Assembly (NCBI GenBank): GCA_030549775.1
Contig: CM060175.1
Coordinates: 103,274,922-103,338,921 of the forward strand
Length of the DNA stretch: 64,000 nucleotides
Source of the DNA: Tamarix chinensis
Taxonomy: Eukaryota > Streptophyta > Magnoliopsida > Caryophyllales > Tamaricaceae
Reading direction: 5' to 3'
Shown here: in pieces, positions 13,174-24,432 of the stretch
Layout of the letters: each line of letters begins with the position of its first letter
How positions within the stretch are numbered: the first letter of the stretch is position 1
Made by a program: the position numbers and the translations under genes
The notes under the pieces: model-generated
The model's input: the letters and a program-made list of their open reading frames with translations, nothing else
Told to the model about the DNA's origin: nothing
Databases searched by the model: none

Positions 13174-14474
13174 TCTCACTATAGGAAAAAGAGTCTACAA
13201 TAGTGACAACACCATTAATGATAGTTGTTGTTGTAGATAATAATACACTAGAGACATATCACAACTGATAATGAAATGGTGACAAAATTGTTAAGGAGGG
13301 AAATTATTGTTGTTGTAGGTGTATAGCGCCGACATTGTCATTGTTATTTATAGGTATGCACAATAAAATTTCCCTCTATAATGAGTAATTATTAAATTAA
13401 AATAAAAATGAGAAAAGGATACAAAGGTGACATGGCATGGTTATAGAGGTCAAAGTTGAAACTATTTTCTCTAGCGGGAAAATCTCCCTCTAATTTTTTT
13501 AGCAAAAAATAAAAACATAAGGGCTACATTTGCGTCTTGTTATTGTAAGTCTTTTTACCATAAATTTTTATTAAGGAGGGAAATTTGGACCTGAAAATTT
13601 ATTAAATAAAAGGCAATATTTTGTTTATCTATGGTGCGAGTTGTGTGCTTGTGTGTGTTTAACTCAATAGTAATCAGTAGGGTAAGCGTAAAAATGAAGC
13701 ACAACATAGTCATTCAAGTATACGCGGTCGACTCAAGTAGTAAAGTGATGAGAGGATGTCAATGGGACAAAGAGGAATGAAATGTGCTAGCCAAAGTCGA
13801 GTATCTTCTAAATCTACTGATGTAACTAAATGTTGATAGGGTGATGTTGAAAATATAAGAAATAATTGAATGCACAAAGAGTTACCAAATTCATTGCAAG
13901 ATAGACATCAAGGAAATTAAGAGGTAGAGTCGTGAGAGGAGAGTTGTTAACGCTAGATGTGTGTGCCCTATAACAATTCATAGCATATCGGGCTCGATGG
14001 ATATTGATGCTCCTAGACTGACTGGGTTTCACTCAGTGGTGAAACATACTCTCAAACCGTCTCCATCATGGTGCATGGGCCTTGGCAATGTCACACAGTG
14101 AGGGTTAAAGGATTAATGACAAGGTCTTTTCACCTTTCAGTGCCAACTCTATCACCATCTGTTATCGTAAGTTTTGCATACTATCCAGTTGATGTAGAAT
14201 TCAGACAAGTGCCTAATGTGGCCAACATTCAACACCTCAACAAGTGTAGCTTAACAAAATGAAATATCATTTAACTCAACATGACTAGAAATGTCAAGAT
14301 TACAGCAACAAAGGTTTGCAAAGTTTTCCTTTCACTAAGAAGCTAGCCAACACTAAACTTCTTCCAGCCAACATAAAATAAAGAAAAGAAAGAAGGGAAG
14401 AGATTAGGGTCCATAATTCAACCTTTATCTATCCTAATCACTCCTTATTCTTTTTCCTCTCTCAATGGAGCTCT
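13174..14474. other. CACTA-like terminus and unassigned repeat DNA
   Basis: At 13174 the copia fragment stops and a sequence starting CACTATAGGAAAAAG begins, followed by TAGTGAC and GTTGTTG motifs. This resembles the end of a CACTA (En/Spm-type) transposon. No matching opposite end was found with confidence, though related motifs in inverse order occur at about 20160-20215. If real, the element would contain the solo LTR at 14480 and have lost its right end. The frames at 13826-14262 show no likeness to known proteins. Confidence 0.35.
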
Positions 14475-14807
14475 ACTGGTATAATCCCCCGGATTTTTAA
14501 AACCCTATATTTTAATAAATAAATTTTATTTTGGATAAATTAGCTTTTAAATATTTTTAAATTAATTATTTTATGGATTTTTGAGTGTATGAAATTTGGT
14601 ATAAATATTTTAATAAATTAAAATAAATATTTTGTTATTTTATCATACTCTTATTATTTAAATGATTTTCCAAATTATTATTTTACTAAAATTATCCCTT
14701 TTAAATCATTGTAATTTAATTAAATTGTTAAATAAATTTATTACCCACAAATATTTTACCTTATTATTTATAAATTAAATTATTTTAATTAAAACAATTT
14801 TATTTTT

Positions 14808-15980
14808 TTTCCTTTCCCTTTTTCCCTTTTTCCTTCTCCTCCCTTTTTCTTTCTTTTTCTTTTTCCTTCCTTGGGCCGCTGGCCAGCCGGCCTGCCCTAT
14901 CCCCCTCCTCGGCGCTTGGGCCTGGCCCAGCTCTTTTTTTTCTTCTTCTCCCGTGCTAGCCGGTCGCCCTCCTCCCTTCTCTTCTTTCTCTCCCGACCGG
15001 GCCGACTCCTTATTTCTTCGGCCGGTCCACCTGTCTCGCTCGCGCCCAGCACCAGCCCGACTCCCTTTCTTCTTCCTTTCGTCTTCGTTCTCCATTACCG
15101 GCGAGATTTTCGCCGCCATCTCGCCTGCTGCTCCCCTCCCCCGTTGACCTCCCCTGTCTCCCTCCCTCTCCTTCTCGTCGTTTTCTGCCATACCGGTCCC
15201 ACCACCCTTGTCTCCCTCTCTTCTCCCTCTCCCTGCCGCCCCTCTTTTTCTCCCTCTCCCTGCAACCCCCATTCCCCTACCACTCTGCCGACACCCCTCG
15301 AGCCACCCTATCCCTCCCCTTCTCTTCCTCTTCTATTTAATCCTCCTTCCCTGCCCTTTCTGCATTTTTTTCGAGCCTCCCCCCATGCTCCCAAGCCTCT
15401 CCTTACTCCCTTTCTTCTCCTCCCTCATCTCCCCCTGTTTTTGTTTATCCGCCCCTCTCCGCCGCTCCCGCCACCTCAACCACCACCTGCCACCCTCTGC
15501 CTCACCCTCGATCCATCACAGTCCCCGTTGAGCCACCCCGCAGCCCCATCCTTCCTCCTCTCTTCTTTTCTCTCCCGTTCACCCCCTTCTCGGCAACCGC
15601 CCTGCAACGCTTCGTCCCGCCGCCTTCCCGCCGCTTCCGCCGCCAATTGAGCCACCCTATTGCTCTCTGCAACCCCCTCTACCATCCTCGGTCCTCCTTT
15701 GGTCGAAACCATCACCCGAATGCCTTCTTTTTCTCTCCCCATTTTTCTTCCTCGCTAGTTTTTCACCTCGACCTCCACTTCGGCCGCCGCCTCCGTCGCC
15801 CTTAGCCACCTTCAACCCATCCCCGACAACCACCTACACCCCCTCTCCACCTCTGGTCCATTGCCTTGCTCTAAATCCTCCCCGAAACCCCTCCTTTTCT
15901 AGCCCCAAACAACCAACCCAAGAGTACCCATTTTCCCTTCTTCCACCACCTTCGAGCCCCTCCTTTTTATTCTTCTCTGC
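14808..15980. repeat. CT-rich block of the long LTR
   Basis: A polypyrimidine, GC-rich stretch about 1.2 kb long, sharply set off from AT-rich flanks. Equivalent blocks occur at 7076-7860, about 26000-26900, 62216-63200, and as GA-rich on + at 59800-60535. It gives long open frames on both strands that are low in complexity and rich in Pro, Ser and Leu (or Gly, Arg and Glu in antisense). Confidence 0.75.
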
Positions 15981-16619
15981 ATGCAGCTCATGCTGCATGG
16001 GCAGTATGAGCTGCTGCCCTCTTTGGTTTGCTTACTTAATATTTTAAGGTATAAAAATATTTTAGTTTAATTATTTGAGTAATTAAGTGTTATAAGCCTT
16101 ATGATTTGGTTTTATTTTTTTTCTAACATAATGAGTCTTGAATTATTTTAGGTATTGGTTTTGATAAATCAAATCTTGAACCTTAAACCGGGATACCGGT
16201 ATGGTTTGTTTTTCGTGGAATCGAGGTAACCGTTAAATCCCGCTTAAATATATGGATTAACGTATGTTAGCACATTAGGCATTTTTTATGTGTATTATGT
16301 TTAATATATGTTGTTTAGTATACTATATATGTTTTCTTGAGTTGGTTGATGAAAAGGAAGTATGATAGATTATGTGCCATGTTTGGAGAAATTGTTTAAG
16401 GTAGAAGTTGGTTATTAATGAAAATGTTAAGTATTATCCATGTTTTATTAGGGTATTGTGATCTTTATTGCATGATTAGTATTTTGTGAGCCTTAGTGAA
16501 TTTTATTAATGTATCTTGTACACGGTTATGGTCTAGAATATATATATGGATGCTAATAATGTTACATTAATTATAAGAATCAAAGATGAGGGATTAAAGT
16601 TAATATTTTATGTAGTAAT

Positions 16620-17530
16620 AATAATAATTTAATATAAGTGGAGTAATAAGGGATAGATGGTAAATTTGTAAGTGAAAGGATAAATTGGTAAATTTGAATT
16701 AAAAGGGCAATTTGGTAATTTTGAAATAAAATGGTAATTTGGTAATTTTGTAATTAAAGGGGCAAAATAGTAATTTTATGAATAAAGGGTAAAATAGTAA
16801 TTATGATTAAATGGTAAAATGGTAATTTTGTAAGAAGAGGGCAAAATGGTAGTTTTATATTAAAAGGTTAAAGTTGTAATTTTGTAATAAATGGGCCAAA
16901 TGGAAATTTTATCATAAAAGGGCAATTTGGTAAATTTGTAACGAAAGGGTAATTTGGTAAATTGTAATAAAAAGGATAATTTGGTAATTTTGTAATAAAA
17001 GGGTAAAATTGTAATTTTATAATTAGAGGGTAAAATAGTAATTTTGTGATAACGGGCAGAATGGTAATTTGAGAATTAAAAGAGGTAAGATAGTAATTTC
17101 ATAATTAAGGATAAATGGAAGTTTTAATAAGTAAAAGGGCGATATGGTAATTTTTGGAAGTTAAGCGGGTAAAATGGTAAGTTTGAAGGTGAAGGGGTAA
17201 AATGGTAATTTGTAAATCAAAGGGGTAAAAGTGGAAATTGGAAAGGAGTAAATTGGTAACTATAATAATTGAGAAGGGTAAAAATAATAATTTAAATAAT
17301 TAAAGGGTAATTTGATGACTTAATAATGGAGAAGGGTAAAATCGTAAATATGACAAATGTGAGGGGTAATTTGGTAATTTAACCAACTAGAGGGGTAATT
17401 TGGTAATTAGGATAATGAACGGGGATAAATTGGTAATTCGACCAACTAATGGGTAATTTGTTAATTATAATAAAGGAAATGGGTAAATTGATAATCTAAC
17501 AAACTAGATGGGAAATATATTAAGTATAAC
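16620..17530. repeat. Degenerate GGTAATTTTGTAA array (second copy)
   Basis: About 900 bases of imperfect units built around AAAGGGTAAAATGGTAAT. Unit length varies from about 18 to 30 bases, so it is a diverged array and not a young satellite. Related to the array at 8390-8920. Confidence 0.75.
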
Positions 17531-18419
17531 GATTATAAAGGGCGTCTAAAGGCCTAATTTATGTGAAAGATAGCTCGGTAACCTAAACCGAGTAAGGGTG
17601 TAGCTAAGGTCGAATGTGTGCTATGTCCTACATGTCTTGGATGCCTTGTATAATTTTTATGTCGAGATCAATATGTTATTATTCAATTGTCTCACGTGTG
17701 GTATGGCTTGGAACTAAGGTGTGTTCATGTGCCCTTTTTGTATGTGCTAATATGGATATGCTATGTGTTATGATATGATGTGATGTGGCCCTTAGGGACA
17801 TGCATGTTAGGATAATTATTGTGGTAATCGGGTATGGAGGCATGAAAAAGAGTAATGAGAGAGAAAGATAACCAAAGGGAAGTAAGTTGGCTAATGTAGG
17901 TACGGAAGAAACTAGGGTTTGCATGGGATGGTTAGAGTCCGCATGGGGGCAGACTTTTCGTATGGAAAGTTACCTCGGGATGTGAGGAAGGTAACAGAAG
18001 TGTCATTTGGGTGTCTGGGAGCTTTGGGCGAAAATAGTACGTGGGACGGTATAAGGGAGCGTAGGAGACCAAACTAGGGTTTAGGAAGGAACCCTAATGT
18101 GAGAAGGTGGAAAAAGAAAAAGAAAATAATAAAAGTAAAAGAGGATGAGTGGGGTAGGAAGTGAGGATTGGATCTAAGGCTCATGACGTGTAGGGTGTCG
18201 AAATAGTCGGGATGTGTACGACAGAGAAGGAGGGGCCACATAGGCCCGATTTAGGGTTTTGGAGAAAACCGAGTTAGGAGGTGCAGAAGTCTCAAGATAT
18301 GGGACGGGCCCTCTTGGGAGGATAAGTGTGGATATAGTTAGCCATGCATGTCAAGGGTGAAACACTTCCGAATAAGATACGTTTAAGACACTAATCACTT
18401 AAAGAGGAAGATGCTGAGC

Positions 18420-18780
18420 CGGACCCAGACCGGTCCACCGGCGAATAATAGTGGCCAGGAGCCGGGGTGCCCTGGAGACCGAACCACCGACGAATAATAG
18501 TGGCCAGGAGCGTTTTGCCCTGTATATATTTCCGGTCCACCGGCTATAATAGTGGGGGATTCCGTGCTCAGCAAACCAAATATAAAATCGATAAGATATG
18601 GGGAAGATACTAATCACTTATAGTGGAACACCTTGTGAGTCGGGGCCAGACCGGTCCACCGGCGAATAATAGTGGCCAGGAGCGTTCTGCCCTGGAGACC
18701 GACCCACCGGCGAATAATAGTGGCTAGGAGCGTTTTGCCCTATATATACTTCCGGTCCACCGGCTATAATAGTGGGGTTC
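18420..18780. repeat. Six CCACCGGC...ATAATAGTGG units in the LTR
   Basis: Six units share the form CCACCGRC, a few bases, then ATAATAGTGG, most followed by CCAGGAGCGTTTTGCCCT. They fall into two blocks of three, each introduced by CTAATCACTTA, so a block of about 210 bases was duplicated. Each unit has CCAC...GTGG ends that could pair. Related units occur in the LTRs at 28069-28490 and on the minus strand at 63890-64000. Confidence 0.8.
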
Positions 18781-19071
18781 CCGCACTCACATGGACATTT
18801 AAAATCTAAGATGATTGATTAATGATGGACTAATGGCCTTAAGGCCCTAAACTATCGATTATTCATTATGGCCTATTGATATTCGGTTAACTTGCTAAGT
18901 ATGTGAATGGACAAAGATGAATGTCATGTATACACCATTAATATTTGATTGACATGTTGAATACGTGAATGTATGGATCTGATTGTTATATTTACATATG
19001 TCGTTATGTACGGTTATTCTAGTATATCATGTGTGACATTGCGTGCCTGTCTTTAAGCGTGTTTTTAAAGG

Positions 19072-19150
19072 GTTACTCAGTACCGTAGTACTGAAGGGTT
19101 CCCTTCATGGGGCCCCTGCCTATTCAATGGGCAGTGCCCCTTGCAGGTCA
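19072..19150. other. Conserved hairpin segment of the long LTR
   Basis: Contains the perfect inverted repeat TCAGTAC-CGTA-GTACTGA, then GAAGGGTTCCCTTC and a GGGGCCCC...GGGCAGTGCCCC stretch. The same segment occurs on the minus strand at about 63590-63660 and in altered form at about 28660-28740. Its position late in the LTR fits a promoter, leader or polyadenylation region; the role is inference. Confidence 0.6.
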
Positions 19151-19519
19151 TGTTCGATGTTTTCAAGTGGGTCTCGGGAATGAGCGTAAGGAACTATCCG
19201 GACTTGTTAAGTTTTTCATTTGCCTCTTTAAAATTCATAAATTCACTATATTGTTGTTTTGTAACCACCACTGGTGGATTTTACTCTGATAAATCATTTA
19301 CCGCGCTACTCTCGTTAATTTATGCTTAAGTTTCTTGGAAATTTTGATTTCACTCCTTTAGCCTTAGCACTTGGTACCAGAACGGTATGAGTGAGCCGGT
19401 CTGGTACTAAGTGTGGCGGTAATACTCCCAAAGTTCACGGTTTATTAATTTGCTTCCGCTAATTTTCTTTTAATTAAACAAAATTTTTCAGTAGTGAATT
19501 TTGGGGGTGTTACAACTGG

Positions 19520-20324
19520 GACTCTTCTCCTTCTTTTCCTCTCTACTACTCTTCCATTGTCATTGTTATTTCTCTCTCTCTCTATGAATTCCCTAATTTT
19601 TCTTTCTCAATCCATCCTCCTTTAATGCTTTGATCCTGGGGTATTCATAATGTGCATCCATGCAGATAGAACAAATGTCCCTTGGTGCTGCGATGGTCGA
19701 TTGCACCTAGGCATTAGGTGGTTGTGCCTTATTGTCAGGTGGCAGTGCCTTGCAGTGGTCCCCGAGTGAATGTAGTCAACTTCAAGAAAATTGTACTTTC
19801 TTCTGTTGTCGGCATGCAGATGTGTGATGGCGACAACTATTGTGGTCTTGATAGGGTGAAGAGATGCTTTGAGACATTGTGGTGCCGCCATTCTTGCACA
19901 TATCTTGAAAGTAGTTGAGTAAACTCATTAAGCCTACGAAGAGTCATAAAAGTGGAAAATGTTGTTAGTTCATAGGATAAAAGATCTATTTTTAGGTTAA
20001 ATTCAAGTGAGTCATGCGAGATCTCAAAAGGTGGAAAAATTATTAAGAATCACACCCTATGACTCTCTCATGTGGAAAAAATCATGGATATAATGATACT
20101 CGTAGGGTTTTTTAATCAACTCAAATCCACTTATATCAATCTACAACCACGATATTTTAATCTACATTGGTGATGTTTGTCGTGGTTGTTGTCACTATCC
20201 TTATAAACACTCTAGCGATTTCACCCTAGTCCTAGCCCATCCTATTTCCTCTACCCCTTTGTCTTTAACATCATGAACCTACTTTCATCTTCCACCATTC
20301 TCCTCTAGACTAAACCAAATTATT
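19520..20324. other. Unassigned DNA between the solo LTR and copia fragment II
   Basis: Continues the sequence broken by the solo LTR. Open frames at 19622-19918 show no family likeness. TTGTTGTCACTATCC at about 20188-20200 resembles, in inverse, motifs of the CACTA-like end at 13174, but no clear terminus is present. Confidence 0.3.
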
Positions 20325-23300
20325 GGACTACAAGTCCTACCTTGTGTCTTACACTTTCCTTTTTATCATTTTATTTGCCTACAACACCCATTTACAGCTT
20401 ATAGGCTTTGTGTCTTTTGATGTAAGGACCACATGTCCAAATACATCATGCTTTTTAGGAAATTTTTGTTATGCTTGAATTGCCTTTTTCCATTTTTATC
20501 AATCTTATCTTTTTGACATTTATTTGTTATCCTTGGCTCAAGATCATTTTCATTTAACATCATTTCACATGCAAATGAGTATATAAATACTTCATCCATG
20601 GTGGTGTCACTTCTATCAAACCATTCTCTAATGGAAACATAATTTATTGATTTATAATTATTGGTATTTTCATCACCATACACCTCTTCTGGGATGTTTT
20701 CCTCTTCTTTTGATGTATCATTATATTTTTATTTAATGAGATGAATAGTCATGGTATCAATTTCCATGTCATCATACTTTCTCATCCTTCCTAGTCTCAA
20801 GTCTTTTGAACCGAGTGGTTAAAAATATTTTTAGCATGTTGTAGTTTCATTTGCATGAGTCTTATTTGAAATTTTAGTAAGAACTGAAATCTTTGTAGGA
20901 ACATACATTACTAGAACGTGCAACTTTATCATTTTCTTGATGTCAGTAAATGTATTAGGTTATTGATTAGCTACAACTTGTGAATGTATAATCTTAAGCA
21001 CTTCTTGTTCGCAAAAGTTCAATCGTGGATCAAGATAAGATAAATTTGTCCCATTCCACGTAAATTCCTTTGTATGTGGGTCCACTTTTCTCTCATCTCC
21101 CCCTAAGGCTATAAATATTATTTCATTAAAATAACAATTAGTAAACCTTTCTATAAATATATCACCAATCATGTGTTCAAGATATTTAATAATCAATGGG
21201 GATTCAAAACCAATATAAATTACTAGCCTTCTTTATGAGCCCATTTTCATTCTTTGTTGTGGGTGATAAGAACATACACAACACAACCAAATTTCATTAA
21301 ATGTGATACATTAAGTTATTTCCCATATACTAATTGTAATGGAGAGTATTTATGATAAATAGCCGGTTTCAACCTAATCAAAGCTACCACATGTAATATA
21401 GCATATCTCTAAGCCGATGGGGGTAATATGGAGCCCATTAGTAATGTTTGAGCAATCAATTATAATTGTTTAATCGATGATTTAGTAATATCATTTTATG
21501 CATGAACATGACCCACATGATGCTCCACATCAATATCATTTGGCACACACTAACCATTAACTACTTAGTATGTAAACTCATTGGCATTGTCAAGTGTTAT
21601 CTTATTTATTGTATAATTTAAGAACTGAATTCTTAATCGAATGATTTAAGCTAAGATTCTAGTGAATGCCACATTTGACTAGACAATAAACTTGCATGTG
21701 ATGAATGTATTGATAGATCAATTAATAGAGGGACAAACGATCCACATATGTCTCCCTGTATTCAATCTAAAAAATTTGGAGACTTAGTACCAATCTTATT
21801 CATGGAATAACTCCTAATCAATTTGCTAAATAAACAAGCAACACATGATGAACCCTAATAATTTATATCCTTAATATTCTTTAATGATTGCCCGATTGAA
21901 GTTTCAATAGTTATGCACATCATTCTTATGTCTTGGTGGCCCCAATAGTCATATTGTAAGGTGAAAATTTTCTTATCTTCTAAATTTTATTTAGATACCA
22001 TACTTATTTCAATTGGACTTATATAAATCTAATATAATCCTAGGAACATGTTGATATTTTCTCAAGAGTATATTTCTTGCTAGGTTCATGCATTGTAGTG
22101 TACAAATACTCTTTCCTATTTTCATTTATGATTTCCCTATGATAACCATTTTGATGCATGTCTTTAAAAATCAATAAGTTTCTTTGGGATTTTATCAAAT
22201 AAAATATGTCACTAACTATTAATCCCTCCTTAGGGAGCAACACACATGCTCTTCTAGAGTCTATTATGAGCATTGTAGCACTAGATATGGCATATGCATT
22301 ATCATCAACACATTATAGATGTAAAAAAAAAACTTTATTCCACAAGATGGTATGTTGGGACATGTGCAACCCGAAAGCTATATGTTCCTATGGTTTATAG
22401 TGATTAACTTTTCATCTTAAACTATATACTTTAGCGGGGTTTCAAATAAATAGTCCACATAATGTAGTGGCACAGTCTGCTGTACATTTTTCTTTGCCAT
22501 TATATTGGGTTTTAGGTGTGCCTATATCTTCAATTTCAAAATAGAAATAATTGTTAGGGTATCAATAAAACAAACTTTATATTCATTGATAACAAAAATT
22601 ATAAGATAACATAAGTGATGGTTAAATATAAATCATAAAATAATATGCTAATGAAGAACACAATATAAGATATTATAAGAGAAATAGAAAGATAGTAGAG
22701 ATAGCATTCTATTAAGTGGAAGCATTCCCTATGATAGCAAACTCATCATCTTTTTTGATTTGTATCACGTAGTCATCAATTTCTAAAGTGAGACTTTGGT
22801 ACAAATCTACCAAGTGTTTAGCAATTCTATAATTGTGAGCCCAATATCCAATTGTGTTATATTCATAACATATAATTTTAACCTTGGGGCGAATTTCTTC
22901 TAGTGTCCTTACATCTATGGTTTCAATTTTGTATTTTATTTGAAACCCACACCTTCATAACTATAATAGTTAAAGTGGTCCCCACCATGACCTTGGCCAT
23001 GATAGTTACCTCGTCCTCACTTATGCTAATGCCATCATTCTCTATTGTGTGTAGCATTGACTTCATCTAATGTTGTGGAACCATTAGGTCTTAAGTTGTG
23101 ATTTTTTACCAACAACTCATTGTTTTGTTCAACCACAAGTAATACTTATATCAATTCTGAATACTTCTTGAAATTTCTTAATCTATTTTATTCTTGCAAT
23201 AAGACATTTGATATATGAAAAGTGGAGTGTTTTCTCTAAAATTTGCTCATTTGTGACTACCTAGCCACACATATTTAGTTGGAATGATATTTGATATATA

Positions 23301-23640
23301 ATAGAGTTATAGTCATTTATGCTTTTATAATCCCAAAATATTCAATGGATCCAGTCATACTAAGTCTTTAAGAGGATGACCATGTTCTAATGATATTACG
23401 TTTCCACTAAATTATCCCATGACTCTTTGAGGTTTTCTTCTACTAAGTATTCAGTTATCATACTTTCATAAAAATGGTGGCGAATAAATAGTGTTTCCTT
23501 TACCTTTTCTTGTTCCATTGTATTATTATTTGTTGTAATAGTATGTTTAAGGCCTCTTGTCTTAAGATGTGCTAGTACATTTACCTTTCATTTTAGATAT
23601 CTTTGACTTGATAGCTCAAGGATACTAAATACTCTATTCT
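20325..23640 (-). pseudogene. Copia fragment II (gag, protease, integrase, start of RT)
   Basis: Read on the minus strand from high to low coordinates the order is that of a Ty1/copia polyprotein. A decayed gag lies at about 22700-23600, with a damaged zinc-knuckle region near 22880. A protease/pre-integrase part is at 22040-22273 (SRRACVLLP, FKDMHQNGYH). An integrase C-terminal part is at 20960-21196 (YLEHMIGDIF, ALGG). The hinge before reverse transcriptase is at 20399-20683 (INYVSI, DEVF, WFDRSDTTMDE). It has many stops and no recognisable LTRs. It differs from Copia-1 and Copia-2 and is closer to fragment I. The upstream end lies about 80 bases from the Copia-2 insertion. Confidence 0.75.
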
Positions 23641-23721
23641 CACTTGTTTTTATGGGTTATACTGTTAAAGACTCTTGGGTTAAAGACTTTGTAAAATTTT
23701 GTTAGTCTTCATGCTAATAAT

Positions 23722-24416
23722 TGTTAGAAACAATGGTAAAAACTAGTTTTTTTTCTCATTTCCTTCGTCACACAATGATGGGGCAGTTGTTTTTAGAAGT
23801 GTTTATATTTTCACTCCTTTAGTACATGGTTTGAGTTGTGTTTCTTGGGTTGTGGGTTATATATATATACCATATGCTTGCACACCGCCACCCACCCATT
23901 TGAGGTGGGTTGAGCATGGGTGTGGATCATGAATCTAGTCAAGCCTAATATTCTTTTGTTGATTTTTTATCCTCTTCGTTTCTCGAGAAACAATTATTCT
24001 GAGATTTCCTCCAGTTTTTTGAACATTTACAAACGTTCACTTGCACATTGTGCGAGTAATGGCCTACAATAATCAAACGTTCAATTGTTTTTCTATTACG
24101 TTTTCACTATTTAATTGATGGCCTTCCTTTAGTCTTTGGAATGAATTTCCTCAGCTTTCTTTTGTGATTCTAAATCAATAGGTGAGCATTACTCTGCATA
24201 TTTCAAATCTCTTATTCTTAAGTGTATAAAAAATTGGAGGTGTTGTGTTAAACTTAGAGGAGAATTGACACCAAGATTACACTGTAGGTCCTTCCATAAT
24301 TTGCTTCAAGGTAGTGGTCTTCCATGATGCAATTAAATGAATCGATAAGTTTATTTATTTTGATTCTCGACTATGTTTTGCTAAATTTAATGTGTATACT
24401 ACAATAATTGTTATTA
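23722..24416 (+). repeat. 5' LTR of Copia-2
   Basis: Starts TGTTAGAAAC. It holds an inverted repeat ACCCACC-CATTTGA-GGTGGGT at about 23887-23910 and a TATAAAA at 24225-24231. It pairs with the 3' LTR through shared stretches such as TTAGTACATGGTTTGAG and CATATTTCAAATCTCTT. Confidence 0.88.
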
Positions 24417-24432
24417 ATATGAAGCGAATTAG
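24417..24432 (+). other. Primer-site position of Copia-2; not a tRNA site
   Basis: Directly after the LTR the sequence reads ATATGAAGCGAATTAG. It lacks the TGG start and the iMet match (TGGTATCAGAGC) usual in plant copia. TGAAGCGAATTA is complementary, with one G-U type mismatch, to TAATTTGCTTCA at 24297-24308 inside the 5' LTR. The equivalent site of Copia-1 (47434) has the same arrangement with a different sequence. Confidence 0.55.

Larger units (their letters stand above)
14480..19514 (+). mobile_element. Solo LTR of about 5 kb with ACTGG target duplication
   Basis: A single LTR is flanked by the 5-bp repeat ACTGG at 14475-14479 and 19515-19519. It starts TATAATCCCCC (family TGTAATACCCC, with one base changed) and ends GGGGGTGTTACA. 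Order inside: AT-rich start, CT-rich GC-rich block (14808-15980), AT-rich DNA, GGTAA array (16620-17530), a block of CCACCGGC repeats (18420-18780), a conserved hairpin segment (19072-19150), then a tail with CTTGGTACCAG and TACTAAGTGTGG. There is no gag-pol, primer site or second LTR, so it most likely arose by recombination between two LTRs. A very long LTR with these ends suggests a Ty3/gypsy-type element, but without internal sequence the superfamily is inference. Frames at 14775-15742 are products of the CT-rich block. Confidence 0.85.

Noticed and set aside
14775..15742. Frames of 165 aa (minus) and 259 aa (plus)
   Set aside because: Both arise from the CT-rich LTR block; the antisense product is Arg/Gly/Glu repeats and the sense product Pro/Ser/Leu repeats.
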